DNA of 64,000 nucleotides from Paralvinella palmiformis (GCA_025642065.1 JAODUP010000125.1:583501-647500); one strand, 5' to 3'; counted from the stretch's first letter, positions 12,822-25,563 are shown. The notes: generated by a model from the letters alone, not told the origin. Made by a program: numbers and translations.

Positions 12822-12826
<5 letters not shown>
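12135..12826 (+). repeat. Segmental duplication, block C, copy 2 (near-identical)
   Basis: About 99% identical to 3545-4235. Homology ends abruptly where copy 2 enters a long (CT)n tract and copy 1 continues with unrelated sequence. Confidence 0.85.
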
Positions 12827-13110
<284 letters not shown>

Positions 13111-13199
13111 ATATCAGATCCCGACTGAAGACGTTAGTTTTGTGGTACATTTTTCCATCTCTTCCTCAGTTATCTGATGTTTGACGTTGTACGTTCAGG

Positions 13200-13420
13200 A
13201 TTTACGCTAACTGAGAATCTTGCCTGAGTACTCGATAATCTGTTTTACTCGTTCTACCATATTTTGTCTTCCTCCTCACTCACTTACCGATATCTCGACG
13301 CATCTCCCCCCACAATGAGTAGTCCGCCTGAAGGGACACTGTCCAGAATGAAATAATTCAGTAACTAACTCGCTAGGTTTCGTCGAAATATTTATATTTT
13401 ACTTCACAGAACGTTCGTAT
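13200..13420 (+). repeat. Dispersed repeat D, copy 2
   Basis: Contains 'gagtactcgataatctg', 'tttactcg', 'cctcctcactcac' and 'gatatctcgacgcatct', matching 39303-39430. Truncated on the right by a CT microsatellite at 13436-13474. Confidence 0.7.
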
Positions 13421-13426
13421 CAGTCT

Positions 13427-13475
<49 letters not shown>

Positions 13476-13620
13476 AACTGTAACACTAACATCGGTAAAT
13501 GCTGGTTAAGTTTAGTTAACTGGACATTGGAAGCATTTGTTGTATATAAATTAGGTTAATTTTTATTTATCGTAATGCTGACTTCACATAATAATCTTAA
13601 CATCACTTTAAACAGATTCT

Positions 13621-13945
13621 GAAATATGAAAATTTGTTCTCGAAAAATAAAAAATTAGAAATATGAAATAGACGGTGAGTAATAACTGACTAATTACGGC
13701 TATTGATTAGCGCTTCGTTGATAAGTGTCTACATGTAACAAGCGTTAAGTATGACCAATCACTTACTGACTGACTGACTGACTGACTGACTGACTGACTG
13801 ACTGACTGACTGACTGGCTGCCTCACTCACTCACTCACTCACTCACTCACTCACTCACTCACTCACTCACTCACTCACTCACTCACTCACTCACTCACTC
13901 ACTCACTCACTCACTCACTCACTCACTCACTCAAAATCCCAACCT
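13621..13945 (+). repeat. Tandem duplicate with (ACTG)n(ACTC)n, copy 1
   Basis: About 145 bp of unique sequence starting 'gaaatatgaaaatttgttct' is followed by an ACTG tract and then a long ACTC tract. The whole arrangement recurs at 14050-14394, so the duplication copied the microsatellite and its flank together. Confidence 0.85.
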
Positions 13946-14049
13946 CACTCCACTCATACTCCCCACTACTCACTCACTCACTCACTCACTCACTCACTCC
14001 TCTATATATACTCACTACTCACCTCATTCATACTACTACTACTATATTC

Positions 14050-14394
14050 AAATATGAAAATTTGTTCTCGAAAAATGTTAACTGAAAAATTAGAAATATG
14101 AAATAGACGGTGAGTAATAACTGACTAATTACGGCTATTGATTAGCGCTTCGTTGATAAGTGTCTACATGTAACAAGCGTTAAGTATGACCACTCACTTA
14201 CTGACTGACTGACTGACTGACTGACTGACTGACTGACTGACTGACTGACTGACTGACTCACTCACTCACTCACTCACTCACTCACTCACTCACTCACTCA
14301 CTCACTCACTCACTCACTCACTCACTCACTCACTCACTCACTCACTCACTCACTCACTCACTCACCCACTCACTCACTCACCAGACAAACCGTA
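14050..14394 (+). repeat. Tandem duplicate with (ACTG)n(ACTC)n, copy 2
   Basis: Second copy of 13621-13945, nearly identical in the unique part apart from a short insertion near 14077. The repeat tracts differ in length. Between the copies is a degraded ACTC/TACT region (13945-14045). Confidence 0.85.
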
Positions 14395-15327
14395 CAGAGC
14401 CAAACAGAAGAGTTACTGTCTGAACGCAATTATAATAATCCCCTTACATCAACAATAGTTAGAAATACATAATTAAAATAAACAATATTTCTAAAATTAT
14501 CAGCTAATTATACAAAAAAGATTAATGTTTGTGGTAAATTAAATTATATCAATAAATCCAAACAAAACATAACATCAATTATAACAACAACAACAACAAC
14601 AAAATTAATAAAACAAAATCATGGTACCCGAACAACAATATATTTAATGAAGGTTATTATCGTGTTCGAATTCTGGTCGTGGCTGTGTTTGTGGGATACG
14701 TATCGACCATCAGTCATATGTTCCAGGTGTGACATTAGTCAAAGGTAAACATCTCAAATGAACTCAACTAAAGGTAATCATTATAAGAATTGCGCTTCGT
14801 TTATTGAAATGATCGAAATACCCATAACGTTAGACAACCAATCGAGAGTAAGAAGACAACTGAATGTTATTTATATCCTCAAAATCGAAAAGCCGAGAAA
14901 ACTAATTGGACAACTCCCTGCTTCGGAATGTTAATAAGATATTAAACAAAAATAACAGAGGTTAGTTATCTGATTAAAGACACAATATCAGCGTCGTCAT
15001 CGGGTACAGACAATATGACATCTATTCAGGTATGTTATATTATCACATGATGGATGTGACAACCTTGTTTGAACTCTTTTATTATAATTAACCAGTAGGG
15101 TGTTTGAGATTGGAAACTAAATAGTATTTTTAGAGATAATATACTTCATAAAGCTCCATTAATATTCAGCAATAAATGACGAATTTTCAACAATCGTCTT
15201 TATAAGCTCCCTACGGCTATAAAGGTTTCGTATACTTGAATAAATAGCTTATAAGTTTAATTATTTTATAATGTTATTCTTTCTAATATATTTAATTTTT
15301 CTAAACATTGATTCACTGAATGTCACC
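14395..15327. other. Gene-free stretch with SINE-2 remnant
   Basis: A tRNA-SINE remnant (family SINE-2) lies at about 14640-14775. Its B-box-like 'gtgttcgaattctgg' and 3' part ('caggtgtgacattagtcaaa') align with the copy at 51305-51435. A short (CAA)n tract is at about 14586. The rest is unremarkable. Confidence 0.5.
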
Positions 15328-15660
15328 ATTGAACCACACGCACGTGTTGTTTGCTGCGAGCTGTGGTATCAAATGGTATGTTTTTACGTGCTTCCGCTTT
15401 TTGTACGTAGCCTACATGTAGCCGCTTTCCTGTGGGCGTGACATATTTGTCGCGTACGAAAAGCGAATTAGCTGGTTCCCACAGGCTGATGAGTAGACCA
15501 GACACATGCTTAGGTATACGAACACATCTATCAATATGTGGAGGTATGGAACATTTTATTTTTAGTTAATGTATGTATAGTTGTATTTAGATTTATGGAG
15601 GTAGGTTCGAAGGATGTTTAGATATGTTGATGCTCTGTGCCTGTTGCCTCTTACTATATA
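15328..15660 (+). repeat. Dispersed repeat E, copy 1
   Basis: Nearly identical to 25063-25400, with only a scatter of substitutions over about 330 bp. Both copies end in a CA microsatellite after 'gttgcctcttactat'. A 60-codon frame on the minus strand is partly kept in the second copy, but at this identity that proves nothing. Family unknown to me. Confidence 0.8.
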
Positions 15661-15664
15661 CACA

Positions 15665-15701
<37 letters not shown>

Positions 15702-16744
15702 GCTAAATGACTGCTGTGGGGGAAGTGACAGAAGCGGATAAACGAGACATGACTGCATACACGGACTGCCTAAGGTTAGCCAAATTATTTACATGCAGGA
15801 AAACCAATATTATTACTGATCACCACAATGACAAATCGATTCTATTAATGAGATTTTCATACGATTACTAAATATAATTTAAATAAACCAGATTTATACT
15901 AGATCTCGTAAATATTGACACATTTTATCTGCATGTTTTAGAAATATTGAAGCTAGTAATAAAAAGATATCTATAAAATATTATAAAACATGCCTAGATT
16001 TTATTTTATTTTAATTACAAGAAATCAATTCACCCAAACCATGCCTCTTTTTATGTACCCTAAAACACACACATACACAGCGTGTCCTTAAACAAGGGTG
16101 GAACATTATTGTTTATATACACACATACACACACATACACATATATAGACACACGCACACGCGCGTACGGACACATATTTATTATAAAACATCATATTTA
16201 ACTCAAGGAATTATTACATTAGACTCGCATTCCAAGCTTACCTTCAATTTGTTTGTTGAGGCTGAATATTGGGAAGTTAGAAAACAAATAAGTTTATCAG
16301 TTTTACAGAATTCAGTGACTGATGTTAGATAAGAAATTAACTTGAAAGCGTGCTTGAGATAACACATAATTAACTACCTCAGAGAGTCACTAACAGCAGA
16401 AAAACAAGTGCATCAATTGTGAATATCTATCGAGAAAAGAAAAAGGAGACGCGTTAAAGAGTCCACACAAAGAAGATAACATTTTAAAGTAAGTTTTTAT
16501 TCTACTTTTATCCAGATAAAAGCGGTTATGTTTGGTAGACATTTTTTTTGCCAGCTCTTTGCACTGATCGAGACAAATCGTTAAGAAGCTGATAGTTACT
16601 GAGAGAAGTCTCTCAATCAAATGAAAGAAAGAAGCCTACAAATTATTATTCAACCAAGATAATGCTAGGAATGTTGAAATAAATTGCTTCGTCATTTAAG
16701 CTATTAAAAAAGTGCTGCTTCTCTTCTAGAGAAAACGAAAGCGA
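15661..16744. other. Gene-free stretch, CA microsatellites
   Basis: CA-rich tracts lie at 15658-15700 and 16065-16170. About 16300-16740 aligns weakly with 7265-7640 (old dispersed repeat). No exon was recognised. Confidence 0.4.
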
Positions 16745-16932
16745 GGGGCGCCTCCGTGGTCTAGTGGTAGCGTGTTGTATCACAGATCACTACCACCTGA
16801 GTTCGAATCTCGGCGTGGACATATCTGAAGGTTGTTTCATCTTTGACTTGGCTTCATTACTCTTGGAGGTCGCTCGGCCCATTTAGCCTACCTTGTGCAC
16901 AAAAGTGGCCGTAAAACATCAATCATCATCAT
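16745..16932 (+). mobile_element. SINE-1 copy with target duplication
   Basis: Complete head with A box ('tggtctagtggtagcgtg'), B box ('gagttcgaatctc'), body and short ATC tail. The 15-bp string TCTTCTAGAGAAAAC occurs just before the element (about 16723-16737) and just after it (about 16932-16946), as expected for a target-site duplication. The site lies inside an older dispersed repeat related to 7600-7640. Confidence 0.88.
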
Positions 16933-17690
16933 CTTCTAGAGAAAACAAAAGTCCATCACATTAAGAACGTCAAATTAGCGACGATAGGTTGTAATTATTA
17001 ACATTTTATGATATAGGTGAATCTTCGTCTTTAGAATATTTGGGGGGGGGGGTTCCGATTCACTGAATGTTAAACCCATTTGACGGCGGAGTTTTGATGA
17101 ATCGATGATTGATAATCTAATTTCTATATGATAATACTTAATGCTTTAATTCTCAAATGCCTAAAAGACGTCAACGTTTGTCGTAAAATGGTTTAAATAT
17201 ACTGATATTTTATCCATCACTCTATGACAATCAATTATTTCAGATGATGTTGTTATTTGAAGAAAAAAAAAAATTATTGGTCTGCTATCATCCAGATTTT
17301 CTGCCTTAATGGCCTTAGCTAGTTAAGTCTGAAATGATAATGGTAATGTATTAACTAAATTAGCTTTGTTAACCAAATTATTCTACGAATGCGATTGTAT
17401 GGTCGAGTTATAACTTTAAAAATATCATGTTTACTATTCTATTAAAGAATATTACGAGTAGTTAGTTGTGCATAAAGGTAACTAATTCGATTCATTGCCT
17501 TAGAAGCTTGGGATATGTTATAAATGCTATTTTCAGCTAAATAATCAAATCTGTTGTGGTATGTGCTGTGTTTATCCAGATGGGAACTAATCTAAGAAAC
17601 TGTTCTATCGCGAGCACCAGGTCTGTTATCGTTTATGTTCATAATTAGAAATAAATTAATTTAAAATTTATAGTTTTTGTCTATACGTCA

Positions 17691-17748
<58 letters not shown>

Positions 17749-17946
17749 GTGTGTGCGTGTGCATGTGTGTGTTTCTGTACATCTTTTTACTTATTATACC
17801 GTGATAAGATAAGAACATAGCTGCTCTAGTAGTCTTGTAGTCATTATTTTGTTTCACTTAGGATTGATCATACATCGAGGTTGTTGTTGTTGTTGTGTCC
17901 TCATAAATCCTTGTTATTTAGTAATATATTTTATGCTCCTCTAGGG

Positions 17947-17998
<52 letters not shown>

Positions 17999-18291
17999 CC
18001 GTTTTATGTTAATTAACATTTACCTTGCTCCTTCTAACAGACAGTTTCCAAGATAATAAATTCTTGTTTGCCTTTTTTGTCGTAGTTTAATTTCTAACCG
18101 AAAGTAATACTAGGATATTGTGGGTTTTGTAAATTGTAGAAATGTAGATGGTGTACAAGGTAATGTCTTATTTTCCTTTCCAATGATAATACCACAATGG
18201 ACGAGATCTAGGAATATAATGAGATGTTTTATGAAATTCAATAATGTGATAAAAGTCGATAATACGAATCAATCTAAAAAATACAATTCTC

Positions 18292-18356
<65 letters not shown>

Positions 18357-18785
18357 ATGTATATATATGTGTGTATGTGTATGTGTGTTTATTCTTGTAT
18401 TTTGTTTGAACCACTTATGTAGGGGAAGGTGCTCTATTTGTTGAACAGTTTTTTGTTTTTACTATATGAACGCTTTAATCTTCAAACACGAGTAAAACAC
18501 AACGGTTCTTTGATGTAAATCCATTCTTCTATAATAAGAGTTGGAATCTGTGTTTGTGTATGTGTTAGAGGGGGAGAGGGCATAGACAATTTATAGGTGA
18601 TTAAAACTTATATTTGTGTAGGATTCTGGAAGTTCCGAGGGAAAAAAGAAAACAGAAACGAGTTCAACAAATAAACACATTGACAGCCGAATGGGATTTT
18701 CTATTTTCTATAATGATAAGTTTCATAATTAATTACGATAATCATGATATTAGTGATGCTGATCAATACATATTAGTGTTTTGCA
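16933..18785. other. Gene-free stretch with microsatellites
   Basis: Contains (CT)n at about 17697-17742, (TA)n at 17949-17995, (CT)n at 18290-18348 and a G run at 17042. About 17095-17225 is a diverged relative of block A. No coding exon was recognised. Confidence 0.4.
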
Positions 18786-19631
18786 TTAAAGGGACAGTTC
18801 GCCATCGAAAAATTCTTAAATGTGTAATGCTTAAAAAAGTAATAAAAATTCCACAATAATAATCACGAAATATATCTGATATCATAAATACAGTGAAAGA
18901 ATCCACAGTACTTGAGGGCCGCCATTACGGCTACACCGGAACCAGATTCGAAGGTGGATAGGAGAAAATTTAAATTTTCTGACGTCATACGAACCCTCTC
19001 TAGACTGACGCGGATTATGGTTGCTGCTGAGCGTTAATAACTCAGCCATTCGGGATGTTGTGGTATACATTTCAATTTTGAATCATTTCAAATACATTTT
19101 CTAATTTTGCACAGAATGGCAACAAACAGATTCCTTCTCGGAATCCATTGGTTCACTGAGTTCACACAGACACCTGTCAGTTTTCCCACTTCTCATCGAG
19201 GTCACTTTGACGAATCAGCTTTCTTCGAAACAATCGGAATCATCTTCCTCTTCTAAGGTTCCTTCCGGCTCAAACTGATATGGTTGTATGTCACTAATGA
19301 CGCAATTTTAACAAGATAATTGCGTTAGGTTCTGGAATAATTCTTTGCTCACACTTATTTATATGTTTTTGTACGTGCTCTCCAGATTTTCAGTCAAACT
19401 ACTGCGTTTAAGTGACGTCAGCATCCAGGAGCTTGGTAATCCTTCTAGCTTAAAAATTTGGCTTTTTCGTTATTTTGAGTTCCTTTAATCCCGGCACGTT
19501 CAACAAACATTATTTACTTATCATGGGTTATTTACAACATTTTTGAAAAAATTATTTTATTAATTTTGGTATAGCTGTATTTTTTGTCCTAAAAACTTTT
19601 GAAATTGGTAGGCTAGGGAAAATCCCTTTAA
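18786..19631. mobile_element. MITE-like DNA element with TTAA ends
   Basis: The element starts TTAAAGGGA and ends TCCCTTTAA. The ends are inverted repeats, with AGGGA inside a flanking TTAA, the target preferred by piggyBac-type and some other cut-and-paste transposases. It is about 846 bp with no transposase frame, so it would be non-autonomous. The interior is less AT-rich and freer of simple repeats than its surroundings. The perfect terminal repeat is short, which leaves chance as an alternative. Confidence 0.5.
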
Positions 19632-21937
19632 GACAAAGTCTACAGATATGTATATGTGCAGACATGCTTACATATGCATACATATATACATACATATATG
19701 CATACATATATACATACATATTATACATACACGTATAAATACGTACACAAATTAACTTATTATATTATATCATATTACTTAACGAGATATATCAAATATC
19801 ATATCATATCATATCATATCATATCATATCATGGAATGTACAAAGAGAATATAATTTAAATTTTCAAATTATGGCAAAAGTCATCTTCATCTCTAGTTCC
19901 TGTTTTTCCTCTGGTTTGTTTAATGTTACAAGAAATAATCCTTTTCAATGACATCATGAAAACCATGTTATTTTAACAAATGTTTATCGAATATTCTCAT
20001 CACAGACTTGTTTTTCCCCTTATTAATGACAAAGTAAAGAAATACTCGGCCCATGATGAGAAAAATTAACCAAAAAAAATAATAAATTAATAACCGTCTA
20101 AATAAACTTTACGTGCATTATTAGGTGAAGGCTCAGAAGCCATAAAGTAGATTCTAACGAAGAGCCCACACGTTTCTAGCCTCTTACATTCATCACTGAG
20201 CCATAACGACCTCCACCAGAAGTTACCAATATTATAATCGAGACTTTATCGTCAACAATTGTTAAATGAAAGGCTATAAAATACCATGGATATAACACTC
20301 CATCAGACGTAAAAAATTTTTGTGAACGATATGATTATTAGTTTTTAAATAATGAATAATAAACAATAATGAATTAAACTCGCTGATTACTGAACCATCT
20401 GATCCAATATCGTAAATTGCCATTATCATAAAATTATAGAGGATATTCTATCATCAGTTGGTCAATCAATAATAAATGTATTTGTGGCGAAACAATATTA
20501 CAATACGAATCCTATAAACCGATAAAGCTACATTAATAACGTATTGATTTATTACCTATTTCCTGAATTAGACTATTAACATTAAATAATTAACAATTCC
20601 AAACATTAATGTGGTTGATAAACGTATTCGCAGGTGGTGGAGGCATACAGCCCGCTGATTGTGTTGTTATGTCTGGTATGCCTACTAAATGCCCACATTA
20701 TTCATCGTATGTGATACCTAAAATGCCTTTGCTAATTTCAAAATTGGTAGAGTGAAAATTAAATAGATAATCCCAGTTTTTCTGATAAACATAACTAGCT
20801 AATCTAGTTTTATTCGTTTTAACAAATAAACAATTTACGTAGTGACGTAACTGTTTTCTTAATGAGTTTCACCTTTCACTATCAAAGATTAATATTTCTA
20901 TTGTTCCACCATCTATTACACCATCTGTGTCATCACAATCATCGTGATCATGGTCATCATCATCATCATCATCATCATCATCCGCAATTATCTCAATAAA
21001 GGCGAAACAATAGAAAAATAACTGTAACAATAGATATCAATTAAAGGGAAGAGCCACGTATTTTTTAAAAATATTTTAAACAATAGATTGTTTATATTGA
21101 GATAAAGGAATATAGTGTATTATTCAGGTAGTAACTGAACATCGGAATTGGTGCATTTTTCTTTTTTACACACACAAAATAAAATAAATTTACACCAATT
21201 GTTAATTTATCGGCGAATTAACCATATAATGACGCTTTATCTAATTAAGCAAACATTCAATACCCCCCCCCCCTCCAAACACCTACAAGATCTGATCTAA
21301 ATTGAATAAAGCTCATTAAATACAAATATAGAACGTTAATAATTACATCATGACAATAACTTCATTATAATCGCATCACCTGTTGCTGATGATTCCTTCT
21401 TTTCACTCTCTACTTATCGTGTTTCTTCCTAACAGATTAACAAGATGACTGCCATTAAGGTGTGTGTTTAGTAGATTAGCCAAGAAGGAAAGGTTGTCTT
21501 TTAATGTCCAGAATTAATCTTGTTATTATTTTGTGTAATAACGCAGTATGTTTTGTTTCTTTCTGTAACGTTCAATTAATACTCTCAATACATTATATGT
21601 TCTGCTACTGATTTTGGCTTTATTTTTAAAATAGCATCTTATCAATTATAATATTTAAATAATATTCTTTGATTTATTTCGCTATCTACAAATAATGCTA
21701 ATAACACTTATTAATATATCAGCAAATCTCCACCAGAGGGAGTAGTGTATTTGACCATTCACTATCGTCTGTTCATCAATAAATGGCAACGATGAAGAAT
21801 TAGTTTTTTTGTCTTAATGAATAACCTTTATGAGTATTCCAAGTATCATGAGATCTTCAGCTGAAGCTATCCTTTCTCATGGGATGCATCATGAAAGTCT
21901 ACCTTCCGCTGACTAGCTCTTGTTAGGTTTATTTTGG
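19632..21937. other. Gene-free stretch
   Basis: Holds TACA-type repeats (19660-19740), an (ATATC)n tract (19795-19833) and an ATC tract (20949-20982). One short segment at 20634-20706 has splice-like borders but no recognisable homology. Confidence 0.4.
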
Positions 21938-22077
21938 TTTTTGCTTGTTGTTTTTGCTTATTGTACAAAGATCACATGATCACTTTTTTATCATGTTTTT
22001 GCTTATTGTTCAAAAATGGTATGACCACGTTTTTGCTTATTGTACAAAGATCATATGATCACGTTTTTGCTTATTAT
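21938..22077 (+). repeat. ~34-bp tandem repeat with palindrome
   Basis: Units begin 'tttttgcttattgtacaaag' at about 21951, 21996, 22030 and 22063 (the last partial), spaced 45, 34 and 33 bp, with a shorter relative at 21938. Best-preserved units contain GATCATATGATC, a perfect 12-bp palindrome. Confidence 0.8.
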
Positions 22078-22938
22078 CCCATCGAGGATCTGAGAGATTT
22101 TCAAATTTAGCTACCCCAAAAATAGTTGAGCTAAAGCTGAACCTCATTTGAATGTTAAAATACGGATATCGATTTGGTTAAAATGTTTAAAGGAAACAAA
22201 ATAAATCTTCTAAACATAGAAAGAAACAGATAAGTGATCATTATATTTTATTAACAACAGAAAATATATGCCATAAATAAATAAATAAATTTATTATTGA
22301 AAAAGAAGAGAAATGACAACAGTGGCACATAAATTGATTATATTACTGATATATTCACAAACTAATATAAATATTGTCTAAAACGTAGTGTTTTATGAAA
22401 GATCCATTAATCTAGCCAGCTGTGAGACAACCACTTCCCAGTTAATATGATTGTCTTATGAGGAATCCTTTCGGATTCGCCCTACGTCGACGTAAAGGGA
22501 TAATCAGGTTTATGGCTCGTTATTTATATCCACCGTATTATGAATATGCACGAAGTAATTGGATAAGTGTCTGATCCGGAATATTAACTCGCTGTTACCA
22601 TGGAAACTAGAAGGAAGCCAAAAATTATAACGAGGATTTTTGTGGATGGACACTAAATATCATCGATGTTATCATATCCAGATAGTAAGACATCATTCCG
22701 GATATATTACATAATGTTGTGTTAAAATATGGAGAACTTCTATAAATTGATACTTATAGACATATCACATATATCCTATGTACAGTATGTGTACCTTTTG
22801 GAACTGCTTTACTAATAAAACACGCAGATATATACACGTACGTACGCACGCACGTACATACAAACTCGAACAAACACACACATTCGCAATTTTATTACAA
22901 AACAACAGATTTTAACCAAGTAACAGTAATATTACAAC
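22078..22938. other. Gene-free stretch
   Basis: Mostly unique AT-rich sequence. A perfect 12-bp palindrome, TACGTCGACGTA, lies near 22482. A short ACGT/ACGC microsatellite is at 22835-22860. No exon was recognised. Confidence 0.35.
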
Positions 22939-23140
22939 CGCATTAGTAGGTCTGACGGTAACGTGTTGGATCACAGAATACTACCACCCATGGTCGAATC
23001 TCGGCGTGGGCCTATCTGAAGGGTGTTTCATCTTTGACTTCGTTTCATTACCTTTACAGGTCGCTCGGCCCATTCAGCCTACCAGGTGCACGCAAGTGGC
23101 CGTAACACATCAATCATCATCATCATCATCATCATCATCA
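22939..23140 (+). mobile_element. SINE-1 copy
   Basis: Body and tail match the family well ('gggtgtttcatctttgactt', 'gtggccgtaacacatcaatc' and an ATC tail). The head is diverged: the A box reads 'aggtctgacggtaacgtg' and the B box 'tggtcgaatctc'. Probably an older insertion; no clean target duplication. Confidence 0.85.
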
Positions 23141-24545
23141 CATTCTCGTTAGTAGGTCATTTATAGTTTATTTTTAACGAGTGACTGTTATGACATATAC
23201 TACATTTATCTGACTGCCATTAACTACATAAGAAGACTTAAAGGAATATAACATTAGGAATATGGCATTAGAAAAAGAAATTATTCTCTATTATTCATAC
23301 CAGAAATGGAGGGCATTTGTATTTAGTAATAATTTATTATCAGTTATTGAACATGTTCCGATAAACCATTAAATAGACGAGAGATACAGAGACAAGAATC
23401 CCTTAAAATAATTAATAGAATTTATTGAAGATTAGATCATTTTGACTGCTGAAGTAACTGATCTAACCGAAGTCCCGTGAAATTATTTAATGGTTTCATT
23501 TTTAAATATCTACATGACTTGGACTTTACATACTCTCTGATAACCTAAATGTTTTTATTATTAAGTAGATAGTTAGGTATTATGACTAAAATGGTTTAAA
23601 TAAGGACATTTTACCGACCATTTAACCTACCTATCCGTACCACCTACCCTAAAATGTGATTTACATCTTTGAATAAACAATCAGTCCTGATCTTTGGTGG
23701 CAGACCTTATCCTATTTTATGACCTTGGAAAATTCCATCAGATCAACAATTTGTTTAGATTAATAGAGAGAAACAATTTGCTTTATGGTGTCCATTAAGA
23801 TTAATCAATATTACGTACATTAGGCCATTTTGTTTATGAATATAATCGTTTTAAATTTTAAAATAAATCTTTTTTGAGTCTAACTGACTATGATCCCACT
23901 GTAATTTAGGTTGAAGTACTTTAATATCTAAAGATATTTTATAATAGCCATGTTTAAAGATATGTGTGCCGTCGTTGTGAAAAGATAGAATTTCTTTTAA
24001 TTTAGACAGATAAAATAACCCACATGTAACTTACTTTGTTAGAGTACTGAAAAATTATGGGTGTAATATATTTGGAAATATGCGTATAAAGCTGACATAT
24101 GAAGGCACAGTTTCTTATTGTTATATTATTATACATTGAGTAATTATTCGATTTATTAATAAGTGTAGAGAGAAAGTTTACTTTTAGTGCTTCGGAAAAT
24201 CTGTGATCAACCTGTCGTTAGTATTGTTTACACTTTACTTTGGTGCTTTATAATATACAACTTGTATAACAGCACTCTCAGGTTTCTTGTTTTAAGCAGC
24301 TTTATAATTATTTGTTTATGTTAATTACATGGTCATGTTACTGTCTGTGGGCTAATTGACTGAACGTTCACTTAGTGATGAACGGAAACGTATGAGAATT
24401 AGCTGTTATGTTTAAGTAAATCATAGTATTTAGCCAGGTTTGAGATGATATTACGTTCTAGTCCAGTAATAATCCATTGTGCAGTATTGCTATTTTGTTT
24501 GTTTACCTACATCACTTCACTGTTTCCATATGTAGGTGTCGTACA
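23141..24545. other. Gene-free stretch
   Basis: About 23580-23760 is related to 7860-8020. The remainder looks like single-copy AT-rich DNA. No coding exon was recognised. Confidence 0.35.
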
Positions 24546-24630
24546 GCTTATCACGTGTTCAACATACTGTAAATTTGCGGAACGCGCAGATGGCATATAA
24601 AAGGTATAACATTTCACTCAGGTTAGAGAA
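24546..24630 (+). promoter_or_regulatory. Possible core promoter (E-box, TATA)
   Basis: A CACGTG E-box (24552-24557) is followed by TATAAAAGG (24596-24604) and then an initiator-like 'ttcactcag'. The downstream stretch to about 24665 is less AT-rich ('gcgacgccagcccactcgga'). No downstream gene can be joined to it, so it could instead be the promoter of a decayed retroelement or chance. Confidence 0.25.
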
Positions 24631-24944
24631 CAACTTGCGACGCCAGCCCACTCGGACGTCTATCGATACGTTCATATAGGTAGACTGTATTTAGACTGTA
24701 TTTATAAAGCTGAGGTCAGCATCTGGGGTGTCAAACTGTTATATGTATAGGATTCTCTTGAACCACAGTAAATTACTACTGAATGTAAACTGTGGTCAAA
24801 GTAGTCATCGAACCACACTCTCGAATTGATTATTGGAAGCTGTAATGTCAAATGATATATGTATAGGTTTACATATATATGTATAGACATGTGAAGGGGC
24901 AGAATATTTCATATTTATATTAATATATGTACAGTTTTATTTAT

Positions 24945-24977
24945 GCACACACACACACACAAAACACACACACACAC

Positions 24978-25031
<54 letters not shown>

Positions 25032-25055
25032 ACGCATACTCTCTCTCTCTCTCTC
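24945..25055. repeat. (CA)n-(CT)n microsatellite
   Basis: An interrupted CA tract is followed by a short CT tract, directly before repeat E copy 2. Confidence 0.95.
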
Positions 25056-25062
25056 TCTCATA

Positions 25063-25400
25063 TATTGAACCACACGCATGTGTTGTTTGTTGCGAGCTGT
25101 GGTATCAAATGGTATGTTTTTTACGTGCTTCCGCTTTTTGTACGTAGCCTGCATGTAGCCGCTTTCCTGTGGGCGTGACATATTTGTCGCGCACGAAAAG
25201 CGAATTAGCTGGTTCCCACAGGCTGATGAGTAGACCAGACACATGCTTAGGTATACGCACACATTTATCAATATGTGGAAGTATGGAACATTTTATTTTT
25301 AGATTAATGTATGTATAGTTGTACTTAGATTTGTGGAGGTAGGTTTCGAAGGATGTTTAGATATGTTGATGCTCTGTGCCTGTTGCCTCTTACTATGTAC
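25063..25400 (+). repeat. Dispersed repeat E, copy 2
   Basis: Near-identical partner of 15328-15660. Both start 'attgaaccacacgca' and end in a CA microsatellite. In this copy the left border is also a microsatellite. Confidence 0.8.
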
Positions 25401-25403
25401 CCT

Positions 25404-25446
<43 letters not shown>

Positions 25447-25507
25447 ACACACACACACATTATTTTATTCATCTCTCTCTCTCCCTCCCTCTCTCTCTCT
25501 CTCTCTC

Positions 25508-25560
<53 letters not shown>
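25401..25560. repeat. (CA)n, (CT)n and (TA)n microsatellites
   Basis: CA tract at 25406-25460, CT-rich tract at 25473-25506 and TA tract at 25509-25559. Confidence 0.95.

Positions 25561-25563
<3 letters not shown>

Noticed and set aside
18882..19070. 62-codon minus-strand frame inside the MITE-like element
   Set aside because: Too short for a transposase and without catalytic motifs.
20634..20706. Possible internal exon encoding 'VVEAYSPLIVLLCLVCLLN'
   Set aside because: Has AG and GTATGTG borders, but it is isolated, has no partner exons and no recognised homology. Chance occurrence is likely.
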